In this document: in pieces, positions 55,564 to 64,000 of the stretch
Layout: the number at the start of each line of letters is the position of its first letter
Numbering within the stretch: the stretch's first letter is position 1
From: Planctobacterium marinum
Lineage (GTDB): Bacteria > Pseudomonadota > Gammaproteobacteria > Enterobacterales > Alteromonadaceae
Assembly: GCF_020687805.1 (NCBI RefSeq)
Contig: NZ_JAJEWQ010000003.1
Coordinates: forward strand, 361,736 to 425,735
Direction of reading: 5' to 3'
Length of the DNA: 64,000 nucleotides
The notes under the pieces: model-generated
Told to the model about the DNA's origin: nothing
Seen by the model: the letters and a program-made list of their open reading frames with translations, nothing else
The model's database searches: none
Program-made: the position numbers and the translations under genes

Positions 55564-56916
55564 CTAAATCGCCTCTAATGCCTCTTGCAGGTTTTTCACC
55601 CCCACAACCGTTATCCCTTGCGGGTTTTTAGGTACATTAGCATTGGGCACAATAGCCCGGGTAAAGCCGTGTTTTTTGGCTTCGGATATGCGCTCACTGC
55701 CGTTATTGACCGGTCGAATTTCACCGGATAAGCCCACTTCGCCAAAAACAATCAAATCTCGTGGCAAGGTTTTGTTGCGAAAGCTGGAGAGCAATGCGAT
55801 TAACAACGCCAGGTCGGCGCTGGTTTCCGTTACCCGAATACCGCCAACGACATTGACAAACACATCCTGGTCATTCATCTGCACACTACCGTGGCGATGC
55901 AACACCGCCAGCAGCATGGTCAGGCGATTCTGCTCCAGTCCCACCGCTACCCGTCTCGGATTGCCGGTCTGGCTGTAATCCACCAGCCCCTGGATTTCCA
56001 CCAACAGAGGACGAGTCCCTTCCCATACAACCATCACAGCACTACCAGGGGCGGCCTCTTCACTGCGATTGAGGAAAATGGCCGAAGGGTTCTTAACTTC
56101 TTTAAGACCCGATTCGGTCATGCCAAACACCCCCAATTCATTCACCGCGCCAAAGCGGTTTTTATGGCCCCGTAAGGTGCGATAACGTCCGTCGGCGTCT
56201 CCGTCCAGCATTAATGAACAATCAATACAATGCTCCAGTACTTTAGGGCCAGCGATAGAGCCTTCTTTGGTGACATGCCCCACGATAAACATAGCCACAT
56301 TGTGCTGTTTGGCAAAGCGGGTCAGGTAGGCGGCACATTCACGCACCTGTGACACACTTCCCGGTGCCGACTGAATATCCCCCATGTGCATAACCTGGAT
56401 AGAATCGATCACCATCACCCCGGGTTTCTCGGTTAATGCCAGTTGACAAATGGTTTCCACTTCCGTTTCCGCTAATACCTTAACTTTCGCGGTTGGTAAG
56501 CCCAGTCGTTGCGCCCGCATCGCCACCTGTTGCAATGACTCTTCACCGGTCACATAGAGCACGTTCTGATGTTGAGACAGGTGACAAATGGTTTGAAGCA
56601 GCAAAGTACTTTTACCTGCCCCCGGGGAACCGCCAATAAGAATAGCGGAGCCAGGCACAATACCACCGCCTAAAACCCGGTCCAGTTCTTTAAAGCCAGA
56701 ACTAAAACGCGGCACCGTTTGCAGGTCAATTTCAGACAATACTTCGACTTTTGCTTTAGTCAGGCCAGAATACCCCCCTTTTGAGGCACTGCTGCCCCCC
56801 GGGATGCGCATTTCCACTATGGTATTCCAGGCACCACAATCATGGCATTGGCCCTGCCATTTTGAATATTCAGAGCCACAATCGTTGCAAACGTAAGCAG
56901 TTTTGTTTTTTTTCAT
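55564..56916 (-). CDS. radA: DNA repair protein RadA
   Basis: 450 residues. The N-terminal zinc finger has CNDCGSEYSKWQGQCHDCG; the RecA-like core has the Walker A GGSPGAGKSTLLLQ and the RadA-specific GHKNRFGAVNELGVF (KNRFG) motif. The C-terminal part is the Lon-like domain (SADLALLIALLSSFRNK, EVGLSGEIRPV). It helps branch migration in recombinational repair. It is divergent from the PilZ gene pair. Confidence 0.97.
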   Translation of the reverse strand: MKKNKTAYVCNDCGSEYSKWQGQCHDCGAWNTIVEMRIPGGSSASKGGYSGLTKAKVEVLSEIDLQTVPRFSSGFKELDRVLGGGIVPGSAILIGGSPGAGKSTLLLQTICHLSQHQNVLYVTGEESLQQVAMRAQRLGLPTAKVKVLAETEVETICQLALTEKPGVMVIDSIQVMHMGDIQSAPGSVSQVRECAAYLTRFAKQHNVAMFIVGHVTKEGSIAGPKVLEHCIDCSLMLDGDADGRYRTLRGHKNRFGAVNELGVFGMTESGLKEVKNPSAIFLNRSEEAAPGSAVMVVWEGTRPLLVEIQGLVDYSQTGNPRRVAVGLEQNRLTMLLAVLHRHGSVQMNDQDVFVNVVGGIRVTETSADLALLIALLSSFRNKTLPRDLIVFGEVGLSGEIRPVNNGSERISEAKKHGFTRAIVPNANVPKNPQGITVVGVKNLQEALEAI

Positions 56917-56954
56917 GATTTATGTCGTACAATCCTTAATGAGGAGATTGTTTT

Positions 56955-57083
56955 ATGTCAGTACATTTAATAAAGTATGGGATTATAAAAATTTCGATTC
57001 CCCTCAATGTTTTAGCGCTTCTTGCCGAAACATTGGGTAATATAATAAAAAACTCTGAGGTTTCGACTCTTCGTAATGGATAA
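56955..57083 (+). CDS. Possible 42-residue leader peptide upstream of the PilZ genes
   Basis: A short frame, MSVHLIKYGIIKISIPLNVL through STLRNG, preceded by GAGGAG (56941-56946) eight bases before its ATG. Its TAA (57081-57083) lies inside the first codons of the large PilZ gene, whose ATG is at 57076, so the two overlap by eight bases. The large gene has no strong ribosome-binding site of its own, which would fit translational coupling. No homology is claimed; it may be noncoding. Confidence 0.4.
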   Translation: MSVHLIKYGIIKISIPLNVLALLAETLGNIIKNSEVSTLRNG

Positions 57084-59538
57084 AGTACTCGAAGAATACA
57101 GCGAAGTTGTTGATAAGTTAAAGCCGTTCGTCAATAAACCAAACTTTGCGCAGATGGTCACCAAGCATGCCGTTGGTGTGCCAAAACAAAAAGTGTTCCT
57201 GATCAAGATGGAACTCAAGCGCCTTGCGCAGCCTACCAAAAAGCCCGTCGATTTACGAGGTAAAGTAGACGGTGAATGTAAACCCTTTGAATATGAAGGT
57301 GTTACCCATTTTCTGGATGAGACAGCCAAGCGCGTTTTCGCAGAAGAAACCATGTCTTATGGTGGCTACACCGTGGGTGTCTGGGAATCGGTAAACAACT
57401 CAGAAAATACCTTTAAGCAAATTTACAAAAAAGAAAAAGAAGCGATACTGCAAACCAAGGATGTGGTGGAAGACAAGTCCGATGAAGACGTTCCAACAGA
57501 GAAAGCCGATCACATTGTCAAATCTATCCTCTTTTCCCATGTGATAAGCCGTAAAGAAGAACGCATGAACTTTGCGATTGCGGTAGAGATCATTTCCGAA
57601 GAAGGCAAAAAAATCAAAGCCACCACCATGGATATCTCCGTGGGTGGTATGCGGGTTAAATGCGATGAGGACATCACCTTTTTCAAAGACAAAAAATACG
57701 GTGTATTCCTCAGAGGCCTGGAAACCGAATACGCACTGGACAGAAAAAACCCGATCCCATTTCAGGCCATGCGCATTGAAAAAGAAGGTCACGAACAACG
57801 AATCAACTTCAAGCGTGACATCGAAAACTCCAGCGCCTCAGTAAACAGCTTCTTGCAGAAATTTATTCACGGGTATAAACGCCGCTATAAAATTAATCTG
57901 GAAAACACCGAAGAAGCGGTCATCTCAAAGATATACGAGCAATATTACACGCCTTACATGGAATCTGTGCCGGTTTTTCTGGGAGTCAGGCAAGGTAAAT
58001 TGTTCCCCAAGTTTTTGCTGACAAACAATGCCAATAAAGATTTTGTACAATACTGGACAGATGAAGCTGACCAGGTGCGTATCGAATATTTGTTGTCAGC
58101 TTCGCGGATCAAAAACGCGATGCAAAAAGAAACCAGTGATTTTCTGGTGTATTGCTTTAAACAAATCAAGCAAAATAAGGTGTTCTTTTGCTCGGCCACA
58201 ATCGAAGAATTGGCCGCGACACCAACCCTGCAACAGTCCTTTTTTGCGTTAGGTACCAAACGCGACAGTTGGAAAGTCTTTAAAATACAGCTATCGGATG
58301 TGCATCCACAGCAGGCTCACGCGCCCCTGACCATACCTGAATCGGTCAGTGAGAAGGTGAAAAAGCTCAATGCTCCACCCGCACCGCGTGTGATGGCTGA
58401 TATAAAAACCCTTAAATTTGTGGCTCTGGTAACAGATATCACCACCACTGAGCTGATACACCAATTTAAAAATACCGCTCCGAATAAAGCCGATTTACCG
58501 CGAGTCAGCAAAGCGATTCATCCCAAATTAACCACACCCAGCGCGCTGACAATACATCCCTATAAATATATCGATAACCGCCTGGAACAGCGGTATTTTT
58601 TGACTGAAAAGGCGCGACTGGAATGGAACGAAGGTTACTATGATGGCCGCACCATTGATATCTCATACAGCGGCATGATGATAGAAATGGACGAAGAGTT
58701 TCCGGCCCGCAAAGGCGCATTGATTAAGGTATCCTTGCCCGGACTTCAGTCCATGACCACCAAATACACGCTGGACCGAATGAATTATCAACTGGTCAAT
58801 GTCAGCGAGCACGGTAACCACCTGCATTTAAAGATATTGGAAAATCGGGACAAAGAAACCAAACCCCATCAGGGTAAACAGTTTTTCAATGATTTGATCC
58901 GCCAGAACCGCGATGTACTGGAAGCCAAAATTACCGAAGATACCAGTAACCACAGCAAGGCTTTGCGCAACATCTTTGCGGCCAATATCTTTAATATGGC
59001 GCTGTTCTATGCCAAAGATGGCCTGAACCTGAAACACGATGTTATGGTGTGCGGCGATGTGCCCAACCAACTTTGGCCTTTGTTTACCCATGGTGAATTG
59101 GAGCGCAGCGAATTCAATATTTTACCGCTATTTGGTCATGAGAATGTCCATGCTAACTGGTTAACCCGTGAAATGCGGGATCTGAAAACCAAAGATAAGC
59201 CCAAACAACACGAAGTCTATATCGGGTTTAACCCGAAACTGGAAGGTCCGGAAGCATTTAATGTGAAGCCGGATGTGGATTTTGCCAATACGGAACAAAA
59301 AATCGCTTTTGTGCGTTCCATTTTGGAAGATCGCGAGCAACAGTTTTACGCCATCAAGTTATTTATGGTCAAGGTCGGTAAACCGGACCCGGAAAACATC
59401 AGTGCCGAGCTTAACTACATTAAGGTGTATGCCCCACACAAAGCCCAGTCGTTGCAAAATCACGTATGGCAAATCATGAGCTTTACGGACATGCTGGATA
59501 TCACAGAAGAAGTGAAAATCCGTCTGGGTTTGGATTAA
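57076..59538 (+). CDS. Large two-PilZ-domain protein, first paralogue
   Basis: 820 residues with no signal peptide or membrane helix. Two PilZ-type c-di-GMP-binding motifs are intact: RKEERMNF with DISVGG near residues 158-195, and RLEQRYFL with DISYSG near residues 500-530 (RxxxR plus DxSxxG each time). The remaining sequence, including FKRDIENSSASVNSFLQKFI and the C-terminal AELNYIKVYAPHKAQSL, recurs in the following gene. It is presumably a cytoplasmic c-di-GMP effector, with surface or motility behaviour as possible outputs (inference). An overlapping short frame lies at its 5' end. Confidence 0.9.
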   Translation: MDKVLEEYSEVVDKLKPFVNKPNFAQMVTKHAVGVPKQKVFLIKMELKRLAQPTKKPVDLRGKVDGECKPFEYEGVTHFLDETAKRVFAEETMSYGGYTVGVWESVNNSENTFKQIYKKEKEAILQTKDVVEDKSDEDVPTEKADHIVKSILFSHVISRKEERMNFAIAVEIISEEGKKIKATTMDISVGGMRVKCDEDITFFKDKKYGVFLRGLETEYALDRKNPIPFQAMRIEKEGHEQRINFKRDIENSSASVNSFLQKFIHGYKRRYKINLENTEEAVISKIYEQYYTPYMESVPVFLGVRQGKLFPKFLLTNNANKDFVQYWTDEADQVRIEYLLSASRIKNAMQKETSDFLVYCFKQIKQNKVFFCSATIEELAATPTLQQSFFALGTKRDSWKVFKIQLSDVHPQQAHAPLTIPESVSEKVKKLNAPPAPRVMADIKTLKFVALVTDITTTELIHQFKNTAPNKADLPRVSKAIHPKLTTPSALTIHPYKYIDNRLEQRYFLTEKARLEWNEGYYDGRTIDISYSGMMIEMDEEFPARKGALIKVSLPGLQSMTTKYTLDRMNYQLVNVSEHGNHLHLKILENRDKETKPHQGKQFFNDLIRQNRDVLEAKITEDTSNHSKALRNIFAANIFNMALFYAKDGLNLKHDVMVCGDVPNQLWPLFTHGELERSEFNILPLFGHENVHANWLTREMRDLKTKDKPKQHEVYIGFNPKLEGPEAFNVKPDVDFANTEQKIAFVRSILEDREQQFYAIKLFMVKVGKPDPENISAELNYIKVYAPHKAQSLQNHVWQIMSFTDMLDITEEVKIRLGLD

Positions 59539-59567
59539 TCGGGAAGCCTTGCTAAAGGTGATGCACA

Positions 59568-62078
59568 ATGAGTCGTGAATTAGAGCCTTTTAAAGACATC
59601 ATTGAGCAACTTAAACCCGTGGTTTATGAGCCTGACTTTAATCAGATCGTCGACGAAACCGCAAAAGGCCTGCCCCGCCCTCACAAGCATATTTTAAAAC
59701 TGGAATTAAAACGCCAGGCGCGCCCCTGCAAAGTTGCCATCGATATGCGCAAAATCTCCGGGGCGGAATGTCAGCCTTTTGAAAATGAAAAAATAATTCA
59801 TTATCTCAGTGCCTCTGCACAGGATGTATTTGAGCGCCAGATACGGGCTTTTGGTCAGTATTGTGTAGGGGTTTATGAAGCTGTTATGGACGATGTTGAG
59901 CGCTTTCAGAAAAACAGCATCGCCGACCCCGCTACAAACGGTGAAAGCAATCCCTTTGGCGAAACTGATTATTACGAGGAGGAAGAGGAAGATTCTCCGG
60001 ACAAATACCTGGTACCTGCTTTTCAGTTTTCCAATTCCGCTCATCGCAGCGAAGAACGTATGAACTTTGCGGTCAGGGTGGAATTGCACGCCGGACCAAA
60101 GGTGATCAAAGCCAGCACTGTTGATATGTCTGTCAGCGGTGTCAAAGTGAAAGCCGTAACCGAACACGAATTTACAACCGGAGAACAGCTTGCCGTTTTC
60201 TTCCGGGGCCTGGAAGTCGAATTCGCCCTGGACCGAAAAAACGGAATTCGTTATCAGGTGGTTAAAACAGAGAAGATTGATCATGAGCATCATATCGCCT
60301 TGAAGCGCGATATCCGCTCTCCGGATGTGCAATTTGATGAGTTTCTGCGTCGCTTTATCCAGGGCAACAAACGCCGCTATAAGGTCAATATTGACAACAC
60401 TCTGCACGCTATCCGCAGCAAGAGTTTTGAACAATACTACGTACCCTATTTCTGCTCTATCCCGGTATTTGTTGAAAATCATGGCAACAAGTTGCAATGC
60501 CGCTTTGTACTCACCAATGACAACAATAAAGACAATGTGTTTTATTGGGTGGATGACAGCAATCAAATTCTCATTAGTCAGGCACTGACACCCAAAAGAC
60601 TGAAGGCCATTTATGAAAGCCCGTTGAAAGAAGCTTACCTGTACAGCTTCAATCACTACGAATCGGGACAGGTGTTTTTCTATTCTGCTACTCACACTGA
60701 GTTGCGTCAGAAAAAAGCATTACAGGACGTGTTTTTTGCGTTTGGCTCCAAAAAGGCCAGTTGGCGGGTGTTTAAAGTGCAGATGACCCACATGAATCCG
60801 GAACAATGCTACCGTCCACTTTCTCTGCCAGATTCGGTGGGCGAAAGTGTAAAAGAGCAAAACTCCCCGCCGGCCCCCAGATTGATGTCAGCCCTGAATA
60901 AGCTCAGTCATGTGGTTTTGATCACCAACATCACGGACTCCATGAGCAACCAGGCCTACCAACGCCGACAGCTGGTAGATAAACACCTGCCGGCCCTTAA
61001 AAACTTCGCCCATGATAAAAACGAAACGATAGAGCCGGTCGCCCTGTATCGCTTCAAATACCAGAATTTACGCGCCGAGTCGCGCTACCAGTTGCGCTCA
61101 AAAGTAGTGGTCACCTTTAACGAGCGTGAACTGGAAGGCGTTACCGAAGATGTTTCTCCAAGTGGTTTGAGTATCGAGTTAAAACAAACCTTTGAAGGGG
61201 TCAACTTTTCGATTGTGGATGTGGCGTTCCCGGAATTACAGCGCATGACCAGGCAAATCCCCCTAAAAGAATTGCCTTATGAAGTGCGCAATATTTCCAA
61301 AGATAAAACTATTATCAATTTGAAAATTCATCAGGAATCCGAACAAATTCCTCATCCTGGTCAAATATTTTTCACTGAACTGCTCAAAAATAACAAGAAT
61401 AAGCTCAAAAGTGACACTGAACATGAAGGCATACCCGGCATGGGAGAAGCCTTGAGAAATATTTATTGTTCAAACATACTGAATATTGGCTACTACATCA
61501 TTAAAGACGGTGCCGCCATGATGCCTCATGCCATGACCGCCCCCAGCAGCCATTCCAGGCTTAAAAACCTGTTTTCGTTTGGTGCAGAACCACCAGACAC
61601 ACTAAACAGCCGGGCATTGTTTGCGGCCAGCGGTGATTATTCACGACGTATTTACGATCTGCTCAAAGAGCTAAATCCGAAAGCGCCGCCGGTGATGGAA
61701 GAAATTTTTGTTGCCTTTGAACCGGATGCCATCAAAGAAGAAGACACCATTCGCACGCAATTTCCCGATCAGTTCAAAGACGATCACGCCAGACGTGCCT
61801 TCATCGTTGAAGCAATGTCCGTCGGCGTCTTTTACGCCATGAAAGTATTCGTGTCCCGTACCGGGCGTCCCGATCAGGATATTCTGCGCACCGAATTGGG
61901 CTACGTCTCTGTGTATGCCGCTCACAAAGCCAAAGAAGTGGAAGAGGAGTTGTGGAACATATGTGGCGCAGGCGACATTGTAGATATCACCGATGAGGTG
62001 ATGCGTCGTTATGGCTTTACCGATCAACACATCCAGCAAAACCAGGCGCTGGACAAGAACATCCTGTTGGCTGAGTAG
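59568..62078 (+). CDS. Large two-PilZ-domain protein, second paralogue
   Basis: 836 residues, a tandem paralogue of the preceding gene across its full length. The PilZ motifs are RSEERMNF with DMSVSG near residues 158-195, and RAESRYQL with DVSPSG near residues 500-530; all key residues are kept. A very acidic insertion (DYYEEEEEDSPDKY) before the first PilZ domain and a C-terminal extension after MRRYGFTDQHI distinguish it. The ATG follows AAAGGTG, 29 bases after the first gene, so they form one operon. It is probably a c-di-GMP effector working with its neighbour. Confidence 0.9.
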   Translation: MSRELEPFKDIIEQLKPVVYEPDFNQIVDETAKGLPRPHKHILKLELKRQARPCKVAIDMRKISGAECQPFENEKIIHYLSASAQDVFERQIRAFGQYCVGVYEAVMDDVERFQKNSIADPATNGESNPFGETDYYEEEEEDSPDKYLVPAFQFSNSAHRSEERMNFAVRVELHAGPKVIKASTVDMSVSGVKVKAVTEHEFTTGEQLAVFFRGLEVEFALDRKNGIRYQVVKTEKIDHEHHIALKRDIRSPDVQFDEFLRRFIQGNKRRYKVNIDNTLHAIRSKSFEQYYVPYFCSIPVFVENHGNKLQCRFVLTNDNNKDNVFYWVDDSNQILISQALTPKRLKAIYESPLKEAYLYSFNHYESGQVFFYSATHTELRQKKALQDVFFAFGSKKASWRVFKVQMTHMNPEQCYRPLSLPDSVGESVKEQNSPPAPRLMSALNKLSHVVLITNITDSMSNQAYQRRQLVDKHLPALKNFAHDKNETIEPVALYRFKYQNLRAESRYQLRSKVVVTFNERELEGVTEDVSPSGLSIELKQTFEGVNFSIVDVAFPELQRMTRQIPLKELPYEVRNISKDKTIINLKIHQESEQIPHPGQIFFTELLKNNKNKLKSDTEHEGIPGMGEALRNIYCSNILNIGYYIIKDGAAMMPHAMTAPSSHSRLKNLFSFGAEPPDTLNSRALFAASGDYSRRIYDLLKELNPKAPPVMEEIFVAFEPDAIKEEDTIRTQFPDQFKDDHARRAFIVEAMSVGVFYAMKVFVSRTGRPDQDILRTELGYVSVYAAHKAKEVEEELWNICGAGDIVDITDEVMRRYGFTDQHIQQNQALDKNILLAE

Positions 62079-62251
62079 GAGCTAATCCGATATCAGGGCG
62101 AAAGCATTAATGCTCATTTAGTGACCATAATGTCCAGAATCAAAAATCGTCATTCCAAACGACAGTGTCAGAATTTTGCAGCTGTATCACATGGACAGTG
62201 CGGCGCTCTGATATGATTTTTCTTAGGGGCGCTCCCCTAAAACCCCCTATT

Positions 62252-62400
62252 GCCCATGGCGCGAGAAAACATAAGCCTCAAGTGCAGAACCAGAAGACCG
62301 TCAATGAAAGTACATCCCTGTACTTGCATCGACTCTGGCAACATCCTTGTTGCCAATCTTCCGGTTTTATCTGCACTTTAGCCTTATCTCGCGAATGGGC
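62252..62400. repeat. 149-base imperfect palindromic element
   Basis: GCCCAT at the left edge pairs with ATGGGC at the right. Inward, GCGCGAG/CTCGCG, TAAGCC/GGC-TTA-like and AAGTGCAG/CTGCACTT also pair. The centre carries two hairpins of the same design, AAGTACATCCCTGTACTT (62308-62325) and GGCAACATCCTTGTTGCC (62337-62354), each with an ATCC(C/T)TG-type loop. This looks like a dispersed intergenic repeat or MITE-like element. Confidence 0.6.
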
Positions 62401-62480
62401 CTGATTTGACCGGACTTCGAACAATACAAAGACTGGTAAATCAAGAAAATTTGAATGGGTGTCATGTTTAAATTCCTCCC

Positions 62481-62528
62481 GTTATGGAAGAGATTTTTTT
62501 CGATTTTGAGCCAGACGCCATAAAATAG
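62481..62528 (+). pseudogene. Fragment of a third PilZ-protein paralogue
   Basis: Translation gives VMEEIFFDFEPDAIK then a stop. This matches VMEEIFVAFEPDAIK of the second PilZ protein (around position 61690) at 13 of 15 residues, on the same strand. Nothing before or after it is clearly alignable. It is best explained as the relic of a third tandem copy. Confidence 0.6.
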
Positions 62529-62622
62529 GACGTAGCCAAAATAATTAAGTTTCGGCAATGGTTAGACAATGCCCAATTGTCGCTCAAAAATTATTCGCGA
62601 TCTTGCCCTGAATCCCAAAGAC

Positions 62623-62650
62623 AAAAAAGCCGATGCTAATACATCGGCTT
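62623..62650 (-). terminator. Intrinsic terminator of the DUF4340 gene
   Basis: On the minus strand GCCGATG-TATTAG-CATCGGC is followed by six Ts. It begins 26 bases downstream of the DUF4340 stop codon. Confidence 0.9.
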
Positions 62651-62675
62651 ACAGATTACTCAAACACTATTTGGC

Positions 62676-63674
62676 TCAGGGAGTCGATTCCGCTTCGCTG
62701 GTTTCCGGCTCCTCTACCGGCTCCAGGAAATACTCAAGTTCCCGCTTTAACCGGTCCGCATAAAAAGACGATACCTCAAACACCCACTGATTCTGCACTG
62801 CATTTTTATCCGGTGTATCCACCAGCACCAGATGTTGTGCTTCACTCTCGTACAGGGTCAGCACCGTGGCTTCACCTGACAGGGTATTGATGCTGACCTC
62901 TGACACCAAATTCCAGTTGTCTGTCGGTACAGGCCGTTGTTGTAGCAACGACTGAAATTTCAGGTTCAGAATGTCATCAACAGAGTTTTCCAGGATAGTG
63001 TCATATTGCAGGGCTCTGTCTTGCGGTTGCTCAGCTAAAACCCAGGACTCACTGTCTGCTTCTTCGGCGGGTTGCAAGTTAATGTGCCACTGTTCGTTAT
63101 AGCTTAGCCCGGTCACCTGAGATTTATCTATGGCTAATAATTGCTTGTTCAACCAGGCAAATTCATCGCCAGGTAATTCTATGTCGGTGCGGCTCAACCA
63201 GGTTTGCATTTGTTCCGGCTGACGCAGATAAATGCCCGTACCTGATGACGCCGTTTCGCCAAGTAATACCTGCCATTGCCTGTCAGCCGCTGCAATAGTT
63301 ACTAAACGCGCCCCACTGTCCTGCTCGCTTAGATCACTTAAACCCAGTCGGGCAAAGTTTTCCGGTTTGGCAGTTTTAGCGCTATCTAACTGCGCTGACA
63401 CCAGACTGTTCAGCAGCCTGATTATCTTGTCATTCTCCAGCGGATAATTGGCCTGATTAGCCGCTACCCATTGACCGTCGAGCTTTGAGGCATGCAGCAA
63501 AAGGCCTGAAGCGGCTTGCACAGAAAGTGAATCCACACTGTCGACATTTGCCTGTAGTTCAGGGAACAACAACTGGCTTTCAAACTCGCTTTGCCTGTCA
63601 CCAGAGCTCAGCAACCAGCCCACCAGAATGGCGACCGCCGCCAGTGCGGCGATGATCAGATTAGACCTGGTCAT
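62676..63674 (-). CDS. DUF4340 protein, ABC-transport auxiliary component
   Basis: 332 residues. One N-terminal membrane helix (LIIAALAAVAILVGWLLSS) anchors a large periplasmic domain with repeated strand patterns (VDSLSVQAASGLLLHASKLDGQW, ITVAAADRQWQVLLGE-like). This matches the DUF4340 family, which is normally encoded after a GldG-like protein and an ABC-2 permease/ATPase. The system's substrate is unknown in gammaproteobacteria. It begins one base after the GldG-like gene ends. Confidence 0.85.
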   Translation of the reverse strand: MTRSNLIIAALAAVAILVGWLLSSGDRQSEFESQLLFPELQANVDSVDSLSVQAASGLLLHASKLDGQWVAANQANYPLENDKIIRLLNSLVSAQLDSAKTAKPENFARLGLSDLSEQDSGARLVTIAAADRQWQVLLGETASSGTGIYLRQPEQMQTWLSRTDIELPGDEFAWLNKQLLAIDKSQVTGLSYNEQWHINLQPAEEADSESWVLAEQPQDRALQYDTILENSVDDILNLKFQSLLQQRPVPTDNWNLVSEVSINTLSGEATVLTLYESEAQHLVLVDTPDKNAVQNQWVFEVSSFYADRLKRELEYFLEPVEEPETSEAESTP

Positions 63675-63675
63675 A

Positions 63676-64000
63676 TCACGCGGCTCCTTTTACACGAAAT
63701 GTACGGCGCAAACCAAAGACGACAAATACCAACAGGATCGGAGCTACGATAATGTTGATGAGCTTCAATTGTGTACCCAATTGTTCGATGTCTTTGTCCA
63801 GTTGATGTCGCACGTCTCTGAGGGCTTTGCGGATCTCAATTTTCTTATCCATAAAACTGTCAATCGCGGCTTGTTGTTCAGCGTTTAAGACCATCAAGCC
63901 GTCTTCGCCACTGCCGGTTTGCAGCTCCGCTAACTGTTGTTCCGTTTCCGCCAGTTGTGCTTCCAGCGCCTGTTCCTGTTCACGGAATTTCGCTTCGGCC
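63676..64000 (-). CDS. GldG-like ABC-transport auxiliary protein, C-terminal part
   Basis: The frame is open through the right edge, so only the last 107 residues are present. A long charged coiled coil (EQALEAQLAETEQQLAEL, EIRKALRDVRHQLDKDIEQL) leads to a C-terminal membrane helix LINIIVAPILLVFVVFGLRR. This is the usual tail of GldG-family 'uncharacterised ABC transport system' proteins, and DUF4340 next to it supports this. The upstream part and the ABC permease and ATPase should lie beyond the window. Confidence 0.8.
   Translation of the reverse strand, partial: AEAKFREQEQALEAQLAETEQQLAELQTGSGEDGLMVLNAEQQAAIDSFMDKKIEIRKALRDVRHQLDKDIEQLGTQLKLINIIVAPILLVFVVFGLRRTFRVKGAA

Larger units (their letters stand above)
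62079..62675. other. Long intergenic region with repeat and gene debris
   Basis: 597 bases between convergent genes and without an intact gene. It holds a hairpin TTAGGGG-CGCT-CCCCTAA (62223-62240), the palindromic element at 62252-62400, a fragment matching the PilZ paralogues at 62481-62528, and the terminator of the DUF4340 gene at 62623-62650. It reads as a site of past duplication and decay. Confidence 0.6.

Noticed and set aside
59706-60695. Long minus-strand frame of 329 codons opposite the second PilZ gene
   Set aside because: The plus-strand frame has intact PilZ motifs and paralogy to its neighbour. The antisense frame shows no motif and arises from codon bias.

Overview
This window looks like chromosome from a marine-type gammaproteobacterium, most likely in the Alteromonadales. 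That placement is an inference from gene content: a PomAB-type sodium flagellar stator, the prkA-yeaH-ycgB stress cluster, SmrB, a ThiI with a rhodanese domain, the block nrdR-ribD-ribE-ribB-ribH-nusB-thiL-pgpA, and xseB-ispA-dxs. No rRNA or tRNA gene was found to settle it.

Layout. Positions 1-3835 hold prkA (truncated at the window edge), yeaH and ycgB. Positions 3854 to about 10540 are a chromosomal integron: an integron integrase on the minus strand, an attI-like region with three copies of a 12-base repeat, and plus-strand cassettes. The cassettes carry a small membrane protein with an attC, a YodC-like/DUF6953-like gene pair, and a ParE/RelE-type toxin-antitoxin pair. The array has been invaded twice. 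A group IIC-type intron (about 6096-8017) separates the second cassette's genes from their attC, and an IS110-family element with a frameshifted transposase lies next to it. Positions 10546-24744 are accessory genes: a ZIP transporter; a Gdx/SugE guanidinium exporter under a guanidine-II (mini-ykkC) riboswitch; a SARP/BTAD-like regulator fused to an alpha/beta hydrolase; an MCP, cupredoxin and outer-membrane protein operon; LysE, tautomerase, cupin and Rof-like genes; and a retropepsin-like protease.

Positions 24741-56916 are mostly housekeeping: aroC and prmB, smrB, gshA, an M16 peptidase, an Hpt protein, a pseudouridine synthase, panE, thiI, pomAB, xseB-ispA-dxs, the riboflavin/nusB operon, an S9 peptidase, glyA, ettA and radA. 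Positions 57076-62078 carry two very large tandem paralogues, each with two PilZ motifs, and the debris of a probable third copy follows. The window ends in a DUF4340/GldG-like ABC auxiliary pair.

Main discoveries. (1) A plus-strand small-RNA candidate of about 70 nt lies beside the 3' end of gshA on the opposite strand, with a sigma-E-like promoter and a strong terminator; this is the same arrangement as enterobacterial MicA. (2) The integron array carries both an attC-associated group IIC intron and an IS110 element. (3) There is a guanidine-II riboswitch upstream of gdx. (4) pomA is frameshifted in a G8 tract. Because the IS110 transposase and the S9 peptidase are also broken by single-base indels in homopolymers, base-calling error is a serious alternative to phase variation or gene decay.
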